Below are positions 46,511 to 56,571 of a stretch of DNA of 56,889 nucleotides, piece by piece. Under the pieces are notes generated by a model. That model did no database searches, was not told where the DNA came from, and saw nothing but the letters and a program-made list of their open reading frames with translations. Every line of letters begins with the position of its first letter. Position 1 is the first letter of the stretch. Both the position numbers and the translations under genes were made by a program. This DNA comes from Candidatus Kapaibacterium sp. (GTDB taxonomy: Bacteria; Bacteroidota; Ignavibacteria; Kapaibacteriales; Kapaibacteriaceae), in the NCBI GenBank assembly GCA_018883125.1, contig VEQR01000009.1, forward strand, positions 1 through 56,889, given 5' to 3'.

Positions 46511-48526
46511 ATGCTTCGCCCCTTTACCATCGCGCTGCTCTTTGCTACGATCACCTGCGCGGCAGATACACTCTACGTTGCGTCATCTGCCACAGCAGGT
46601 GGCAATGGAAAGAGCTGGTCCTCGGCCTATCGCAGCATCGACGCCGCCACAACGGTCGGCAAGTCGGGTGACGAGATCTGGGTGTCACAGGGCACCTACG
46701 ACATCGCCCCTTCCGGGATTCAGATCATCAATGGCCTGCGCCTGTATGGTGGCTTTAAGGGAACCGAGACGATTCGCGAGCAGCGGGACTGGTATCGCAA
46801 TCGTACGGTGTTGAATTCCGATAAGGGGGCGAGCATCTTCACCCTCAATCAGTGTGACTCCATTACGCGTATCGACGGATTTCTGCTGAAGGGTACCCAA
46901 ACCAGCGCCATTGTCATCAATGGCGGTTCTCCGAGAATCTTCAACACGCATTTTCGTGATTGTTCATCGAAGGGTAATGGGGCGGCAATCCGCATGATCG
47001 GCGGTGGACGCATTCAGATAGAGTATTGCGTGTTTGAAAACTGTACGTCCGACGGCGATGGTGGTGCAGTGTACATAAACTCTGATATCACAAGCCCCGC
47101 ATGGAGCAGGCAGTGGGGACCGTTCATTGCTCAGTCCTTCTTTGTGAACTGTGTTGCGAATCGTGGCGGTGGACTTTACATCTCGGGATCGCCGGGAACG
47201 TCTCAGATCGTATCGTCGGTGTTCTCAGGCAACAAAGCAGCTATCTCAGGTGGTGCAATCGGCGCCGACAGCTCAGATTTGTACGTAAACAACATTACGT
47301 TCTACAAGAACTACCTGACAGGTGACAACCGTATCGGTGGTAAGTCAACGGCACTCTACTCAGGAATGATCCAAAACTGCCTGATGTGGAATGGTGATGA
47401 GGATTCTACCTCACACGTTTTGCAACTCAAGCCAGAGGGCGATTCGAGTAAGCTTGTTGGAAGGTCCAATGTTATCGAGCGGGACGTCGATTATGGATTC
47501 TGGCAGTTCGAGCCGGACTTTGTGAGTCCGAATGACCTAGATGGCGAGGACAATATTTACGGCACCGATGATGACGGTCTTCATCAGCTTCCGGGATCTA
47601 TTGGTCGCGACGGCGGATACCTTGACGCCTACGTGAACCACCGTCAGCACGACGTCATTGGCAATCCGCGACTGGTTGGACGTAAGATTGATATCGGCGC
47701 GTATGAGTCGCAGCGAGACGGCCGAATGGGCTATCGCGAGGTGATGAAAGAGATGCGCAAGGGCGGTCTGGTGTTCATGTACCGTCACGGTAAGACGGAC
47801 TGGGATCAGAAGGATAAGGGGCCTTCGGCTGAGTGCTTTCCTGGGCGGAACCTGATCTTCGAAGGACGCGAGCAGTGCGATGAAATCGGTAAGGCACAGC
47901 GTTTTCTTGGTGTTCCACAAGGAGAGGCTCTCTCCTCTCCCGTCTGCCGATGCTGGGAAACACTCAAGATCATGGTCGGCCGATACGAGAAGAAGGATCA
48001 CTGGGCAGGGGGCGTTGCTCAGGGTGCAACGGCCGCTGCACGGGTAGACGATCTGAGTCGGCCCGTTACGAGTGGCAACCGATTCATCTCCACGCACGAT
48101 GCCGTATGTCAGGCAGTCTATAATGGCTATGGAACGGGAGAACTCATCACCACAGCCGAGTACATGGAGGGCGACGCGCTTATTGTCCGTCCACTCGGTG
48201 GAACGGAAAATGAGATCCTTGCGCACTGGTGCTCAGAGACGTGGACGCGCTACCATGTCCGGTTCCCCGACGAGACGACAGGTGTAGACGACGAAGTCGG
48301 CACGGCAGATCACATCGCCGTTGCCCCGATACCGGCATCGGACGCCGTCAGGTTTACCGGTGTGCGGTCCGGTCAGCTGCGGATAGTGGACATCTTCGGC
48401 GCCACGGTGTCAGCGGTTAACCTTGATGGTTCTGCGTCATCGACACTTGACGTCTCAACGTGGCCAACGGGAACCTACTTTGTTACGAATGGCGCGGCCA
48501 CAACAAGCTTCACGGTTGTCCACTAA
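46511..48526 (+). CDS. Fusion: right-handed beta-helix + histidine phosphatase domain + sorting-type C-terminus
   Basis: TLYVASSATAGGNGKSWSSAYRSIDAA...GDEIWVSQGTYD beta-helix start; YRHGKTDWDQ, LSSPVCRCWET and FISTHDAVCQAV as RHG, arginine and second-His motifs; C-terminal VAPIPASDAVRFTGVRSGQLRIVDIFG...WPTGTYFVTN. Confidence 0.8.
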   Translation: MLRPFTIALLFATITCAADTLYVASSATAGGNGKSWSSAYRSIDAATTVGKSGDEIWVSQGTYDIAPSGIQIINGLRLYGGFKGTETIREQRDWYRNRTVLNSDKGASIFTLNQCDSITRIDGFLLKGTQTSAIVINGGSPRIFNTHFRDCSSKGNGAAIRMIGGGRIQIEYCVFENCTSDGDGGAVYINSDITSPAWSRQWGPFIAQSFFVNCVANRGGGLYISGSPGTSQIVSSVFSGNKAAISGGAIGADSSDLYVNNITFYKNYLTGDNRIGGKSTALYSGMIQNCLMWNGDEDSTSHVLQLKPEGDSSKLVGRSNVIERDVDYGFWQFEPDFVSPNDLDGEDNIYGTDDDGLHQLPGSIGRDGGYLDAYVNHRQHDVIGNPRLVGRKIDIGAYESQRDGRMGYREVMKEMRKGGLVFMYRHGKTDWDQKDKGPSAECFPGRNLIFEGREQCDEIGKAQRFLGVPQGEALSSPVCRCWETLKIMVGRYEKKDHWAGGVAQGATAAARVDDLSRPVTSGNRFISTHDAVCQAVYNGYGTGELITTAEYMEGDALIVRPLGGTENEILAHWCSETWTRYHVRFPDETTGVDDEVGTADHIAVAPIPASDAVRFTGVRSGQLRIVDIFGATVSAVNLDGSASSTLDVSTWPTGTYFVTNGAATTSFTVVH

Positions 48527-48547
48527 GTGCGGTCTGTGCCGCTGACG

Positions 48548-49810
48548 CTAAGCCGCGTCAGTACCGTATCGGCGGGCCTTCTCTTCATCGAAAGCCCCTT
48601 CCCAACGGGCCATTACGACGGTTGCGAGACAGTTTCCAAGCAGGTTGACGCTTGTGCGGGCCATGTCCATGAATTCGTCGACGCCGAAGATCATTGCAAC
48701 GGCGATCGGACCATAGTGTTTGAGGTTGTCGGGAAGAAACGTCGATAGCGTTGCCAAGAGAATCACCAGCGATGCCCGCGGTACAGCGGCAACGCCCTTC
48801 GAGGTGATCATCAGTGCCAGCATCATGGTGATCTGCTGTCCGATGGTGAACGTAAATCCTGGTACGGTTGACGCTACGGCCTGCATCACGAACACACTCG
48901 CCATGGACAGATACAGCGTTGTCCCATCGAGGTTGAAGGTGTATCCTGCCGGCATCACAAAACCGACGATGTGCTTTGGCACGCCGAACTGTTCCATTCG
49001 TTCCATCGCCATCGGCAGGGCACTTTCGCTGGATGTTGTCACAAATGCCAACGTGAATGGTTCCCGAACAGCCTTGAGGAAGGGGCGAAGTGGCACGCGT
49101 GCGATCAGCACCACAGAGCCAAGCACAAGCACCACAAAGAGAAGTAGCGCCGCGTAAAGGGAACCGATGAGCAGTCCAAGTGATCCGAGGATCCCTAACC
49201 CCTGATGTCCAATCGTCGAGGCCATGGCAGCACCAATGCCGATGGGCGCGAATCGCATGATCAGATTGGTAAAGGCGAACATCGTCTGCGCCAGCGACTC
49301 GCACCACGCAAGGATCGGACGCGCATGGTCGCCAACGCGCGTGAGAGCCAGAGCAAAGATCACCGAAAAGGTAACAATCTGTAGCACGTCACCCTTTGCC
49401 ATGGACTCAATGATACTGGTCGGGAAGATGTGAACGACCGTCTCGATAAGCGACTTCGGATGATTCGTCGCCACACTGCCAAGCGTGCCGGGATCGCCGA
49501 CGAGTGTTATGCCAACACCGGGCTGGGTAAGATTCACAACCGCAAGGCCGATAAACAGTGCCAGCGTTGTGACCACTTCAAAGTAGAAGAGCGACTTTGC
49601 TCCCAGACGGCCAACGCCGCCGGCGTGGCCTCCGCCCGCAATACCGGTGACGACGGTTGCAAAGACCAACGGGGCGATGATGACCTTGATGAGATGCAGG
49701 AATACGTCACGTAGCCAGCTAATGCTGGTGCCGAACTCCGGAGCCGCATATCCAATGGCAATGCCCAATGCAACGCCCAAGAGAATCTGTTTTGTGAGGG
49801 TGAACTTCAT
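48548..49810 (-). CDS. Dicarboxylate/amino acid:cation (Na+ or H+) symporter
   Basis: GLT/DctA family motifs: TTSSESALPMAMERMEQFGVPKHIVGFVMPAGYTFNLDGTTLYLSMASVFVMQA. Confidence 0.93.
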   Translation of the reverse strand: MKFTLTKQILLGVALGIAIGYAAPEFGTSISWLRDVFLHLIKVIIAPLVFATVVTGIAGGGHAGGVGRLGAKSLFYFEVVTTLALFIGLAVVNLTQPGVGITLVGDPGTLGSVATNHPKSLIETVVHIFPTSIIESMAKGDVLQIVTFSVIFALALTRVGDHARPILAWCESLAQTMFAFTNLIMRFAPIGIGAAMASTIGHQGLGILGSLGLLIGSLYAALLLFVVLVLGSVVLIARVPLRPFLKAVREPFTLAFVTTSSESALPMAMERMEQFGVPKHIVGFVMPAGYTFNLDGTTLYLSMASVFVMQAVASTVPGFTFTIGQQITMMLALMITSKGVAAVPRASLVILLATLSTFLPDNLKHYGPIAVAMIFGVDEFMDMARTSVNLLGNCLATVVMARWEGAFDEEKARRYGTDAA

Positions 49811-49865
49811 GCAAGAAGTTACGAACTCACTCTGAGGGGGCGATGCATAGCCCCCTGACCTCTGA

Positions 49866-51938
49866 TCATTTCTGACGGATCAGATCAACGCCGGCGCTGG
49901 TTAGGCCATCGGTTACTTCCAGACGATACCTGCCGGAGGCCAGCTCTGCCGTGCTGATGACAAGGCTGTTCAGGCCATGCTCCACAGCAGCATCGCTCCT
50001 CCAAACAACAGTGCCGCGGACGTCGCGGAGTGTTACCGTGATCCTTGATGGTTGGGCAACGACGTAGGATATCGCGTAGGCATCCCGCGCAGGGTTGGGA
50101 CCGCAGCTGAGGATCGTGATCGCGGTCGCCCGAGGCTGGACGTCATTCGGCACTGACGTAATAACAGGCGGGTCGTTCGGTGCGGGAACATCTTGCTCGC
50201 TCTTGCTCGGTGCGGATAACGATGCGCGTTGCAGCTGGTTCGTGCCCGACAGGCTTCGATAGCCTCGTTCCCAGCGTTGCGCTGTGGGACGCTCGGTGAG
50301 GCTCTTGATAAAGAACCAGTCGCTCTGCACAGAGTCGGGGAAGAACGAGACGATCATGTATCCATGGTCGGTGATGTTACTCCACTTCAGATGTCCGTTG
50401 CGTTGTGTGAGTGTTGTATCAACGGTCTTGAGCAGCTGCGGCTGAATGGCACTGAGTCCGGCAACGGAAGAGAAGTTCTCGTCGAAGTTGGACGATGTCA
50501 CGCTTGGCGTGATGAACTCCACAGCAACAGGTTTGATCTTCTCACCATTCTCCACTGGCACTTCCAAGCAGAATGTTGAATGGAAGTCGCCGGTTACCAC
50601 AACAACATTCTCAACGGACCTTGCGCGCAGCAGCGTACTTAGCTGTCTTCGCTGGGCCGGATAGTTGCTCCACACATCTCCGTAGAACGCCTGCTCAAAC
50701 ACCGTCTGCAGGGTTTGCAGCTGAGGCCGCAGGATGGCCGAGAACAGGGGGCCGATGGAGGTGAAGAGATACGCCGTATCGATCGGCGTGACGTTGATCG
50801 GCGAATAGATGACCTGATTGCCAAGAAGCTTCCAGCGCGCAGAGCTCGACGTAAGGTTCTCGGTAAGCCATGCATACTGCGTGGATGACATGATCTTGCG
50901 GTTGGCATCATTCAGGGCATCCTTCGCGGCCTGCGATGCTGATGGTCCAACTTCTTCGATCTGTTTATCCCGGCCCTCCAGACGTGTGTCGAGCATGGAA
51001 ACGTCCACAAGGTCACCGATCACAAAGCGACGATAGATTCGGCCATCGCCGGACTCGCGTGTGGGCATCCACTCGTAGCAGGCTTGGCGCGAAACGGCCT
51101 TTCGCGTATTCCAGTCACCCTCGTTATCCTGGTGGTTCTGCGCGCCGTCCGTGTAGGAATCGTTGGCGGACTCATGATCGTCCCACACATGGATCATCGG
51201 GTGCTGCTGGTGCATTCGACGCAGATCGGCGTCCAATCGATACTGGCTGTACCTCGTGCGATAGTCGCTGAGCTTGACGAGTTCTGCGTCTGGTGTATGG
51301 CGCCTGCCGAGACGTGCGCCCGTTTGCCCGCCGAAGGAGGACGTATCGGCATCATATTCGTAGATGTAATCACCGAGATGGAGTACCGCGTCAAGGTCAT
51401 TTCGATCTGCGATAAAACCGTATGAGGTGAAGTATCCGGCGGGGTAGTTCGAGCACGAGACAACGGCCAACTTTGCGTGGTCAACAGTGCCTGTGCGCAG
51501 AGTCTTCGTGCGGCCCGTCAGTGAGGCACGTCCATAGGCAACGAATCCGTAGTAGTAGACCGTACCGGAAGTCAGACCGTCCACGTCCACCTTGACCGTA
51601 TAGTCACGATCGGCGCGGGCAACACTAGCCCCCTGTCGGATGATGGTTGTGAGCGCAGTGTCTGTGGCAACGCGCCACTGAACATCAATACTCTCTTCTC
51701 CGTTTTGGGGCGTTACGCGCGTCCAAATGATCACGCGGTCGGTAAGCGGGTCACCACTGGCAACACCATGGAAGAATGGACGCAAGCGATCTTCCACCTG
51801 CGTGACCTCTGAGCGCTTGCTGACGCGCGGCTCGTGGCCTGCCCGGCGCACGCCGAACATGTCGTTGCGAAGATCCTGCGCCGGGGCCATTACACTGGTG
51901 AGCGCAGCCATGACAAACAGTGTTGCGTAAACGAGCAT
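49866..51938 (-). CDS. PhoD-like alkaline phosphatase with T9SS-like C-terminal domain
   Basis: [68 protein letters not shown]; tail [17 protein letters not shown]...[10 protein letters not shown]. Confidence 0.93.
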   Translation of the reverse strand: MLVYATLFVMAALTSVMAPAQDLRNDMFGVRRAGHEPRVSKRSEVTQVEDRLRPFFHGVASGDPLTDRVIIWTRVTPQNGEESIDVQWRVATDTALTTIIRQGASVARADRDYTVKVDVDGLTSGTVYYYGFVAYGRASLTGRTKTLRTGTVDHAKLAVVSCSNYPAGYFTSYGFIADRNDLDAVLHLGDYIYEYDADTSSFGGQTGARLGRRHTPDAELVKLSDYRTRYSQYRLDADLRRMHQQHPMIHVWDDHESANDSYTDGAQNHQDNEGDWNTRKAVSRQACYEWMPTRESGDGRIYRRFVIGDLVDVSMLDTRLEGRDKQIEEVGPSASQAAKDALNDANRKIMSSTQYAWLTENLTSSSARWKLLGNQVIYSPINVTPIDTAYLFTSIGPLFSAILRPQLQTLQTVFEQAFYGDVWSNYPAQRRQLSTLLRARSVENVVVVTGDFHSTFCLEVPVENGEKIKPVAVEFITPSVTSSNFDENFSSVAGLSAIQPQLLKTVDTTLTQRNGHLKWSNITDHGYMIVSFFPDSVQSDWFFIKSLTERPTAQRWERGYRSLSGTNQLQRASLSAPSKSEQDVPAPNDPPVITSVPNDVQPRATAITILSCGPNPARDAYAISYVVAQPSRITVTLRDVRGTVVWRSDAAVEHGLNSLVISTAELASGRYRLEVTDGLTSAGVDLIRQK

Positions 51939-51999
51939 CCCATACCTCCGTATCGTGTTCAGCGGAACGCAATCTAGGGTGCGAATGTTTCCGCAATTC

Positions 52000-52158
52000 A
52001 TGACAATGATCAAGAAACATCAGCTGGACACCAAGATCTGCGCCCATTGTCAGCGTCCGTTCACCTGGCGCAAGAAGTGGGAGCGCGTATGGAACGAGGT
52101 CAAGTACTGTTCCGACGCATGCCGACGTAATCGAAAGGGTCCGGGCAATGCTCAATGA
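52000..52158 (+). CDS. DUF2256 family zinc-ribbon-like protein
   Basis: [36 protein letters not shown]. Confidence 0.88.
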   Translation: MTMIKKHQLDTKICAHCQRPFTWRKKWERVWNEVKYCSDACRRNRKGPGNAQ

Positions 52159-53296
52159 GTTCCACGTCGGACGCACCCAGCGTCTTTCCGACAATCCGCG
52201 TCTTGTGCAGGCATGTAAAGGGGCTGAGCATCTTGTGCCGGTATACGACTGGGATCCATCTGCTCACATAGGACCCCACAGAGCATCATTTCTGCTGGGT
52301 TCTCTTGCTTCGCTGCAGCGATCGCTTCGCGAGCGCGGGTCTGATCTGTTGTTTCGTGTGCAGCCCCCTTCACCCGAGGTGCAGCACCTTTATCGTCAAT
52401 CGGAAACGCTCTACCATGTCGATGATCTTCCGACGTCGCTCGATCGACTGCCCGGTGTATTCACCTCGTTCCGGAGAGATCTCGAGCGGCATGCTACGAA
52501 ATGGTGTGTGCCTATTTCCGCGCCCGAGAGCGTGCCGCCTCTACCGGAGGGAATGGTGTGCGCTGATGTGCCGACGCCTGCCGAGTTAGGAATAGCGTTG
52601 CCCGAGGCTGATGAGCGAAGTGCCTTCCCGTTCCATGATGTGGCGTTTGCGCCGAGCGAGCATGCTGCTCTTGCGCATCTGACGCAGTATCTAAAGTCGC
52701 AGCGCATTGATTCCTACAAGGCCACACGCAACGGAGTCATTGGCACGGAGTTCTCGAGTAAGTTCTCTCCGTGGTTGGCGCTCGGCATCATCTCTGCGCG
52801 GACCATCGCCGAGAGTGTGCGACAATACGAGCGCGAGCATGGAGCGAATGACGGAACCTACTGGCTCTGGTTTGAGCTCGTCTGGCGCGACTTCTTTGCC
52901 TTCCGCGCAATGACGGAGAAATCTGTTTCGCTGGATGCCGAGCCCCGTACCACCAACGCACCCTTCCACGTTTGGTGTCAGGGGGCTACGGGCTGCCGCT
53001 TTGTTGACGCGGCAATGATCGAACTGGCACGCACCGGCTGGATGAGCAACCGGATGCGGCAGATCGCAGCGAGCTATCTCATCCACGAACTGCAGTGTCC
53101 GTGGCAATGGGGCGAGTGGTGGTTTGCGAAACATCTCATTGATTACGATCCGGCATCCAACGAGGGTAACTGGCGCTACATTGCCGGACAGGGGGCTGAC
53201 CCACGCGGTGGACGTCGATTCAGCATCGAACATCAGCAGCAGACCTACGACCCGCATGGGCGCTACGCTTCCTATTGGCTTGGTGAGAAGCGATGA
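52148..53296 (+). CDS. DASH-type cryptochrome/photolyase
   Basis: [39 protein letters not shown]...[12 protein letters not shown]...[41 protein letters not shown]. Confidence 0.9.
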   Translation: MLNEFHVGRTQRLSDNPRLVQACKGAEHLVPVYDWDPSAHIGPHRASFLLGSLASLQRSLRERGSDLLFRVQPPSPEVQHLYRQSETLYHVDDLPTSLDRLPGVFTSFRRDLERHATKWCVPISAPESVPPLPEGMVCADVPTPAELGIALPEADERSAFPFHDVAFAPSEHAALAHLTQYLKSQRIDSYKATRNGVIGTEFSSKFSPWLALGIISARTIAESVRQYEREHGANDGTYWLWFELVWRDFFAFRAMTEKSVSLDAEPRTTNAPFHVWCQGATGCRFVDAAMIELARTGWMSNRMRQIAASYLIHELQCPWQWGEWWFAKHLIDYDPASNEGNWRYIAGQGADPRGGRRFSIEHQQQTYDPHGRYASYWLGEKR

Positions 53297-54759
53297 CCGA
53301 AGTCCGCCTGATCCTCGGCGACCAGCTCAATGAAAACCACTCATGGTTTTCATCGGTCGATGCGTCAGTAGTGTATGTGATGATGGAGGTTCGGTCCGAA
53401 ACCGATTACGTCCGCCACCACGCCCAGAAGGTCATCGCCATCTTTGCTGCCATGCGGCGCTTTGCTGATGTGCTGCGAAGCACGGGCCATACTGTATCAT
53501 ACGTTACGATCATCGACCCTGAGAACCAACAGGACCTTCTCGGCAATATCAAGCGCGTGGTCGAGCAGGTGGGTGCGGCATCGTTCGCGTATCAAGAGCC
53601 CGACGAGTATCGTGTTGACGAGGTTCTACGCACCGCCGCAGAGTACCTTCACCTCCCGGTCCGGTGTGTCTCCAGCGAGCACTTCCTTACCGAGCGTAGT
53701 GATGTTGCAGAGTTCTTTGCCGACAGCAAGCGTTGGCTGATGGAGCGCTTCTACCGCATGATGCGCCGAAAGCACAACGTCCTTCTCACATCGGACGGAG
53801 AGCCCCTTGGCGGAGAGTGGAACTACGACGATGAAAACCGCGGTGCCTGGAAGGGGGCTCCTGCCGAACCCGCAGATATGCGTCCGCATCATGATCACGC
53901 CGAGATTTGGCAGCAGATCCAACAGGCTAGTGTTGCGACCATGGGAAACGCCCACGCGGAGGATTTCCGCTGGCCGATCGATCGGCGAGAGGCGTTGCAA
54001 CAGCTCGATGACTTTCTTGCAACAGGACTTCGTTACTTCGGAACGTATCAGGATGCCATGCATCATGATTCACGCCGGTTGTTCCATTCGCTGCTGTCCT
54101 TTGCCCTGAACGTCAAGATGATCTCGCCGCTGGAAGTCATCCGCCGTGTGGAGCAGGTCTATCACCAAGGTGGTATCGACATCAACCACGTCGAGGGCTT
54201 CATCCGTCAGATCCTCGGTTGGCGCGAGTATGTCCGTGGGGTGTACTGGGCACGCATGCCCGACTATGTGGATCAGAACTTCTTTGGTCATACCAAGCCC
54301 CTTCCCGAATGGTTCTGGACCGGCGACACCGATATGCGATGTCTTTCTCTTGCCATTGGTCAGTCGCTGGACATGGCCTATGCGCATCATATTCAGCGGC
54401 TCATGATCATCGGTAACTATGCGCTGCTTGCCGGACTCGACCCGAAGGCAGTGCATGAATGGTATCTCGGCATTTATATCGACGCCTTTGAATGGGTGGA
54501 GTTACCCAATACTCTTGGCATGAGTCAGTATGCCGATGGGGGCTTCCTGGCAACCAAGCCCTACGTCTCCAGCGCTGCATACATCAACCGTATGAGCGAT
54601 TCGTGTAAGGGCTGCGCCTTTGATGCCAAAAAGAAGACCGGTCAGGGGGCATGCCCCTTCAATGCCATGTACTGGGACTTCTTCCGCCGGAACGAGCCCC
54701 TTCTGAGATCGAATCATCGTTTATCGATGGTGTATCGACAGCTCGACCGCACCTCGTAA
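53293..54759 (+). CDS. Cryptochrome/photolyase-related protein, FeS-BCP class (4Fe-4S)
   Basis: LILGDQLNENHSWFSS; GFIRQILGWREYVRGVYW; C-terminal Cys cluster DSCKGCAFDAKKKTGQGACPFNAMYWDFF. Confidence 0.92.
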   Translation: MTEVRLILGDQLNENHSWFSSVDASVVYVMMEVRSETDYVRHHAQKVIAIFAAMRRFADVLRSTGHTVSYVTIIDPENQQDLLGNIKRVVEQVGAASFAYQEPDEYRVDEVLRTAAEYLHLPVRCVSSEHFLTERSDVAEFFADSKRWLMERFYRMMRRKHNVLLTSDGEPLGGEWNYDDENRGAWKGAPAEPADMRPHHDHAEIWQQIQQASVATMGNAHAEDFRWPIDRREALQQLDDFLATGLRYFGTYQDAMHHDSRRLFHSLLSFALNVKMISPLEVIRRVEQVYHQGGIDINHVEGFIRQILGWREYVRGVYWARMPDYVDQNFFGHTKPLPEWFWTGDTDMRCLSLAIGQSLDMAYAHHIQRLMIIGNYALLAGLDPKAVHEWYLGIYIDAFEWVELPNTLGMSQYADGGFLATKPYVSSAAYINRMSDSCKGCAFDAKKKTGQGACPFNAMYWDFFRRNEPLLRSNHRLSMVYRQLDRTS

Positions 54760-54767
54760 CTTCGTCG

Positions 54768-55913
54768 ATGCAGAAAGCGCACATCCCGGCACTCACCGGC
54801 GTGAGAGCCGTTGCCGCCGGCATCGTCTTTATCGGACACATGATCGGTCCGCATCACGACGTTGTGCCGGCGCCGCTGCGCTATGGGTGGACGGGCGTGA
54901 ACATTTTCTTTGCGCTCTCCGGATATCTCTTTCAACATCTGTATGCCGAATCACTTGTTGCCGGGATGTTCTCCTGGTGGGCCTACATCAAGCGTCGACT
55001 TGTCCGCATCTATCCTGTAACGATGCTCGTTGTGGTCCTCTCAACGCTCTCACTTCTCGGCAGTGTTTCGCCCCTTGACGTTGGACTGCACCTGACGCTG
55101 CTGCATGGGTGGCATCCGTATTACCGCATGACGTTGAACGCGCCGATGTGGACGCTCACTTTGGAGGAGAGCTTTTACATCGTTGCACCCGTGCTGATCT
55201 ACTACCTGAGCAAGTTTCAAACCGATCTTGTGCGGCGTCTTGCTCACCGCACCGCGGTGCGAGCGGCGGCAACAACCATTATCATCGGCGTTGTCCTCTG
55301 GGCACTAGCGGTGGCCTCTGGTCGAGGCATTGCCGAGTATTACCGCGAGATCGCCTACTTCGTCACCGGAAACTGGGACCCGAACGTCCTCACCTACACC
55401 GTGTTTGGTCGACTCGGAGATTTCGTCTCAGGCATGCTGGCTGCCAGCATTATGGCCCATTACCGTGATCGCATCACCGGCAAGGGCGATCTCCTGGTCG
55501 GCATCGGTACGGTTCTCTACATCGTATGCATCAACGCCATTGTGGCACTTGGTGGTCCAACCATGGCGGGCAACCACAAGCTTGGCACCATTGCTCTGAA
55601 CGGACTCGCGCTCTGCGCCGCCGTTGTTATTGCCGGACTCCATGCAGGGGGCTATGCATCGCGCCTGCTGTCAACGCGCCCAGCAGTTCTCCTCGGCGAA
55701 TGTTCCTTCGCCCTCTACCTCATCCAGTTCATGCCCCTTGGCCCAAGCCGCAACATCGGAATGGACCTGCAGTGGAACCTCGAGCAATGGGGCCTGCACT
55801 TCGTTGCCGCTGCCTGTGTGGCCTACGTCATCATGAACGTGGCAGCCCTTGTTCTGCACTTTGCGTATGAACGCCCGGTGGGGAAGTGGCTGAGGGGGAA
55901 GGTGTTGAGGTAG
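54768..55913 (+). CDS. Acyltransferase 3 (OafA/YrhL-like) family membrane protein
   Basis: IPALTGVRAVAAGIVFIGHM, FFALSGYLFQHLY, RRLVRIYPVTMLVVVLS, WTLTLEESFYIVAPVLIYYL. Confidence 0.85.
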   Translation: MQKAHIPALTGVRAVAAGIVFIGHMIGPHHDVVPAPLRYGWTGVNIFFALSGYLFQHLYAESLVAGMFSWWAYIKRRLVRIYPVTMLVVVLSTLSLLGSVSPLDVGLHLTLLHGWHPYYRMTLNAPMWTLTLEESFYIVAPVLIYYLSKFQTDLVRRLAHRTAVRAAATTIIIGVVLWALAVASGRGIAEYYREIAYFVTGNWDPNVLTYTVFGRLGDFVSGMLAASIMAHYRDRITGKGDLLVGIGTVLYIVCINAIVALGGPTMAGNHKLGTIALNGLALCAAVVIAGLHAGGYASRLLSTRPAVLLGECSFALYLIQFMPLGPSRNIGMDLQWNLEQWGLHFVAAACVAYVIMNVAALVLHFAYERPVGKWLRGKVLR

Positions 55914-55961
55914 GGAGGTACGGAGGGACGGAGTGACGGAGGTACGGAGTGACGGATGAAC
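55914..55961 (+). repeat. Octanucleotide tandem repeat, 6 x GGAnnnAC
   Basis: GGAGGTAC GGAGGGAC GGAGTGAC GGAGGTAC GGAGTGAC GGATGAAC in exact 8-bp register. Confidence 0.9.
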
Positions 55962-55967
55962 GTGTAG

Positions 55968-55988
55968 GGGCGAGACGCAGTCTCGCCC
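55968..55988. repeat. Perfect 9-bp inverted repeat
   Basis: GGGCGAGAC-gca-GTCTCGCCC. Confidence 0.7.
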
Positions 55989-56000
55989 GAAGGTATTGTC

Positions 56001-56217
56001 ATTCCCGCGAACGCGGGAATCCATGCGCAACCCCGTCATTCCCGTGAACGCGGGAATCCATGCGCAACCCCGTCATTCCCGTGAACGCGGGAATCCATGC
56101 GCAACCCCGTCATTCCCGCGAATGCGGGAATCCATCGATCCGTATCGTCATGACCCATGGACCCCGGCTTTCGCCGGGGTGACGCCCGTACCCCGTCATT
56201 CCCGCGAATGCGGGAAT
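56001..56217. repeat. Array of five ATTCCCGYGAAYGCGGGAAT palindromes (37-bp period for the first four) plus an interspersed CCCCGGC-tttc-GCCGGGG hairpin
   Basis: Palindromes at 56001-56020, 56038-56057, 56075-56094, 56112-56131, 56198-56217; hairpin 56162-56179. Confidence 0.95.
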
Positions 56218-56337
56218 CCACCGACCCATGTCGTGAGGCCCGTCGTCGTAGCCAATCATACAATGCCAGTTAGGATAACGTTGGAACATTGTTACTACTT
56301 TTGAAAATCTCACTAGTTCGAAGTCACGGAACAGCTC

Positions 56338-56571
56338 ATGAAATGCTCATTACGGAAGATCGGCAACAGCCGAGGCATCATCATACCAGCATCATTTTTG
56401 AAGGAGTGTTCCATGAAAGACATCGTGAACATCGAAGTCGTTGATCAGTCGATTGTCATCACCGCCCAACGGTCGCCTCGTCAGGGATGGTTTGAGTCAC
56501 CAGTTGCCGACGAATCCGTGCTGAACTCCATCCCGCCAGACGAGGATACAACGGAGTGGGTATGGGAGTGA
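56338..56571 (+). CDS. MazE/AbrB-like antitoxin
   Basis: MKCSLRKIGNSRGIIIPASFLKECSMKDIVNIEVVDQSIVITA; overlaps the downstream MazF-like ORF. Confidence 0.88.
   Translation: MKCSLRKIGNSRGIIIPASFLKECSMKDIVNIEVVDQSIVITAQRSPRQGWFESPVADESVLNSIPPDEDTTEWVWE

Noticed and set aside
56001-56217. Regularly spaced 37-bp repeats as a CRISPR array
   Set aside because: The interval between palindromes is itself nearly identical (tandem, not unique spacers), and no cas genes are present. It is a palindromic dispersed-repeat cluster.
55996-56304. 102-aa ORF across the repeat array (and antisense ORFs 55671-56039, 56036-56263, 56110-56313)
   Set aside because: Translations are the well-known artefact peptides of this repeat (FPRTRESM, PAFAGVT, HSRERGNP); not convincing genes.
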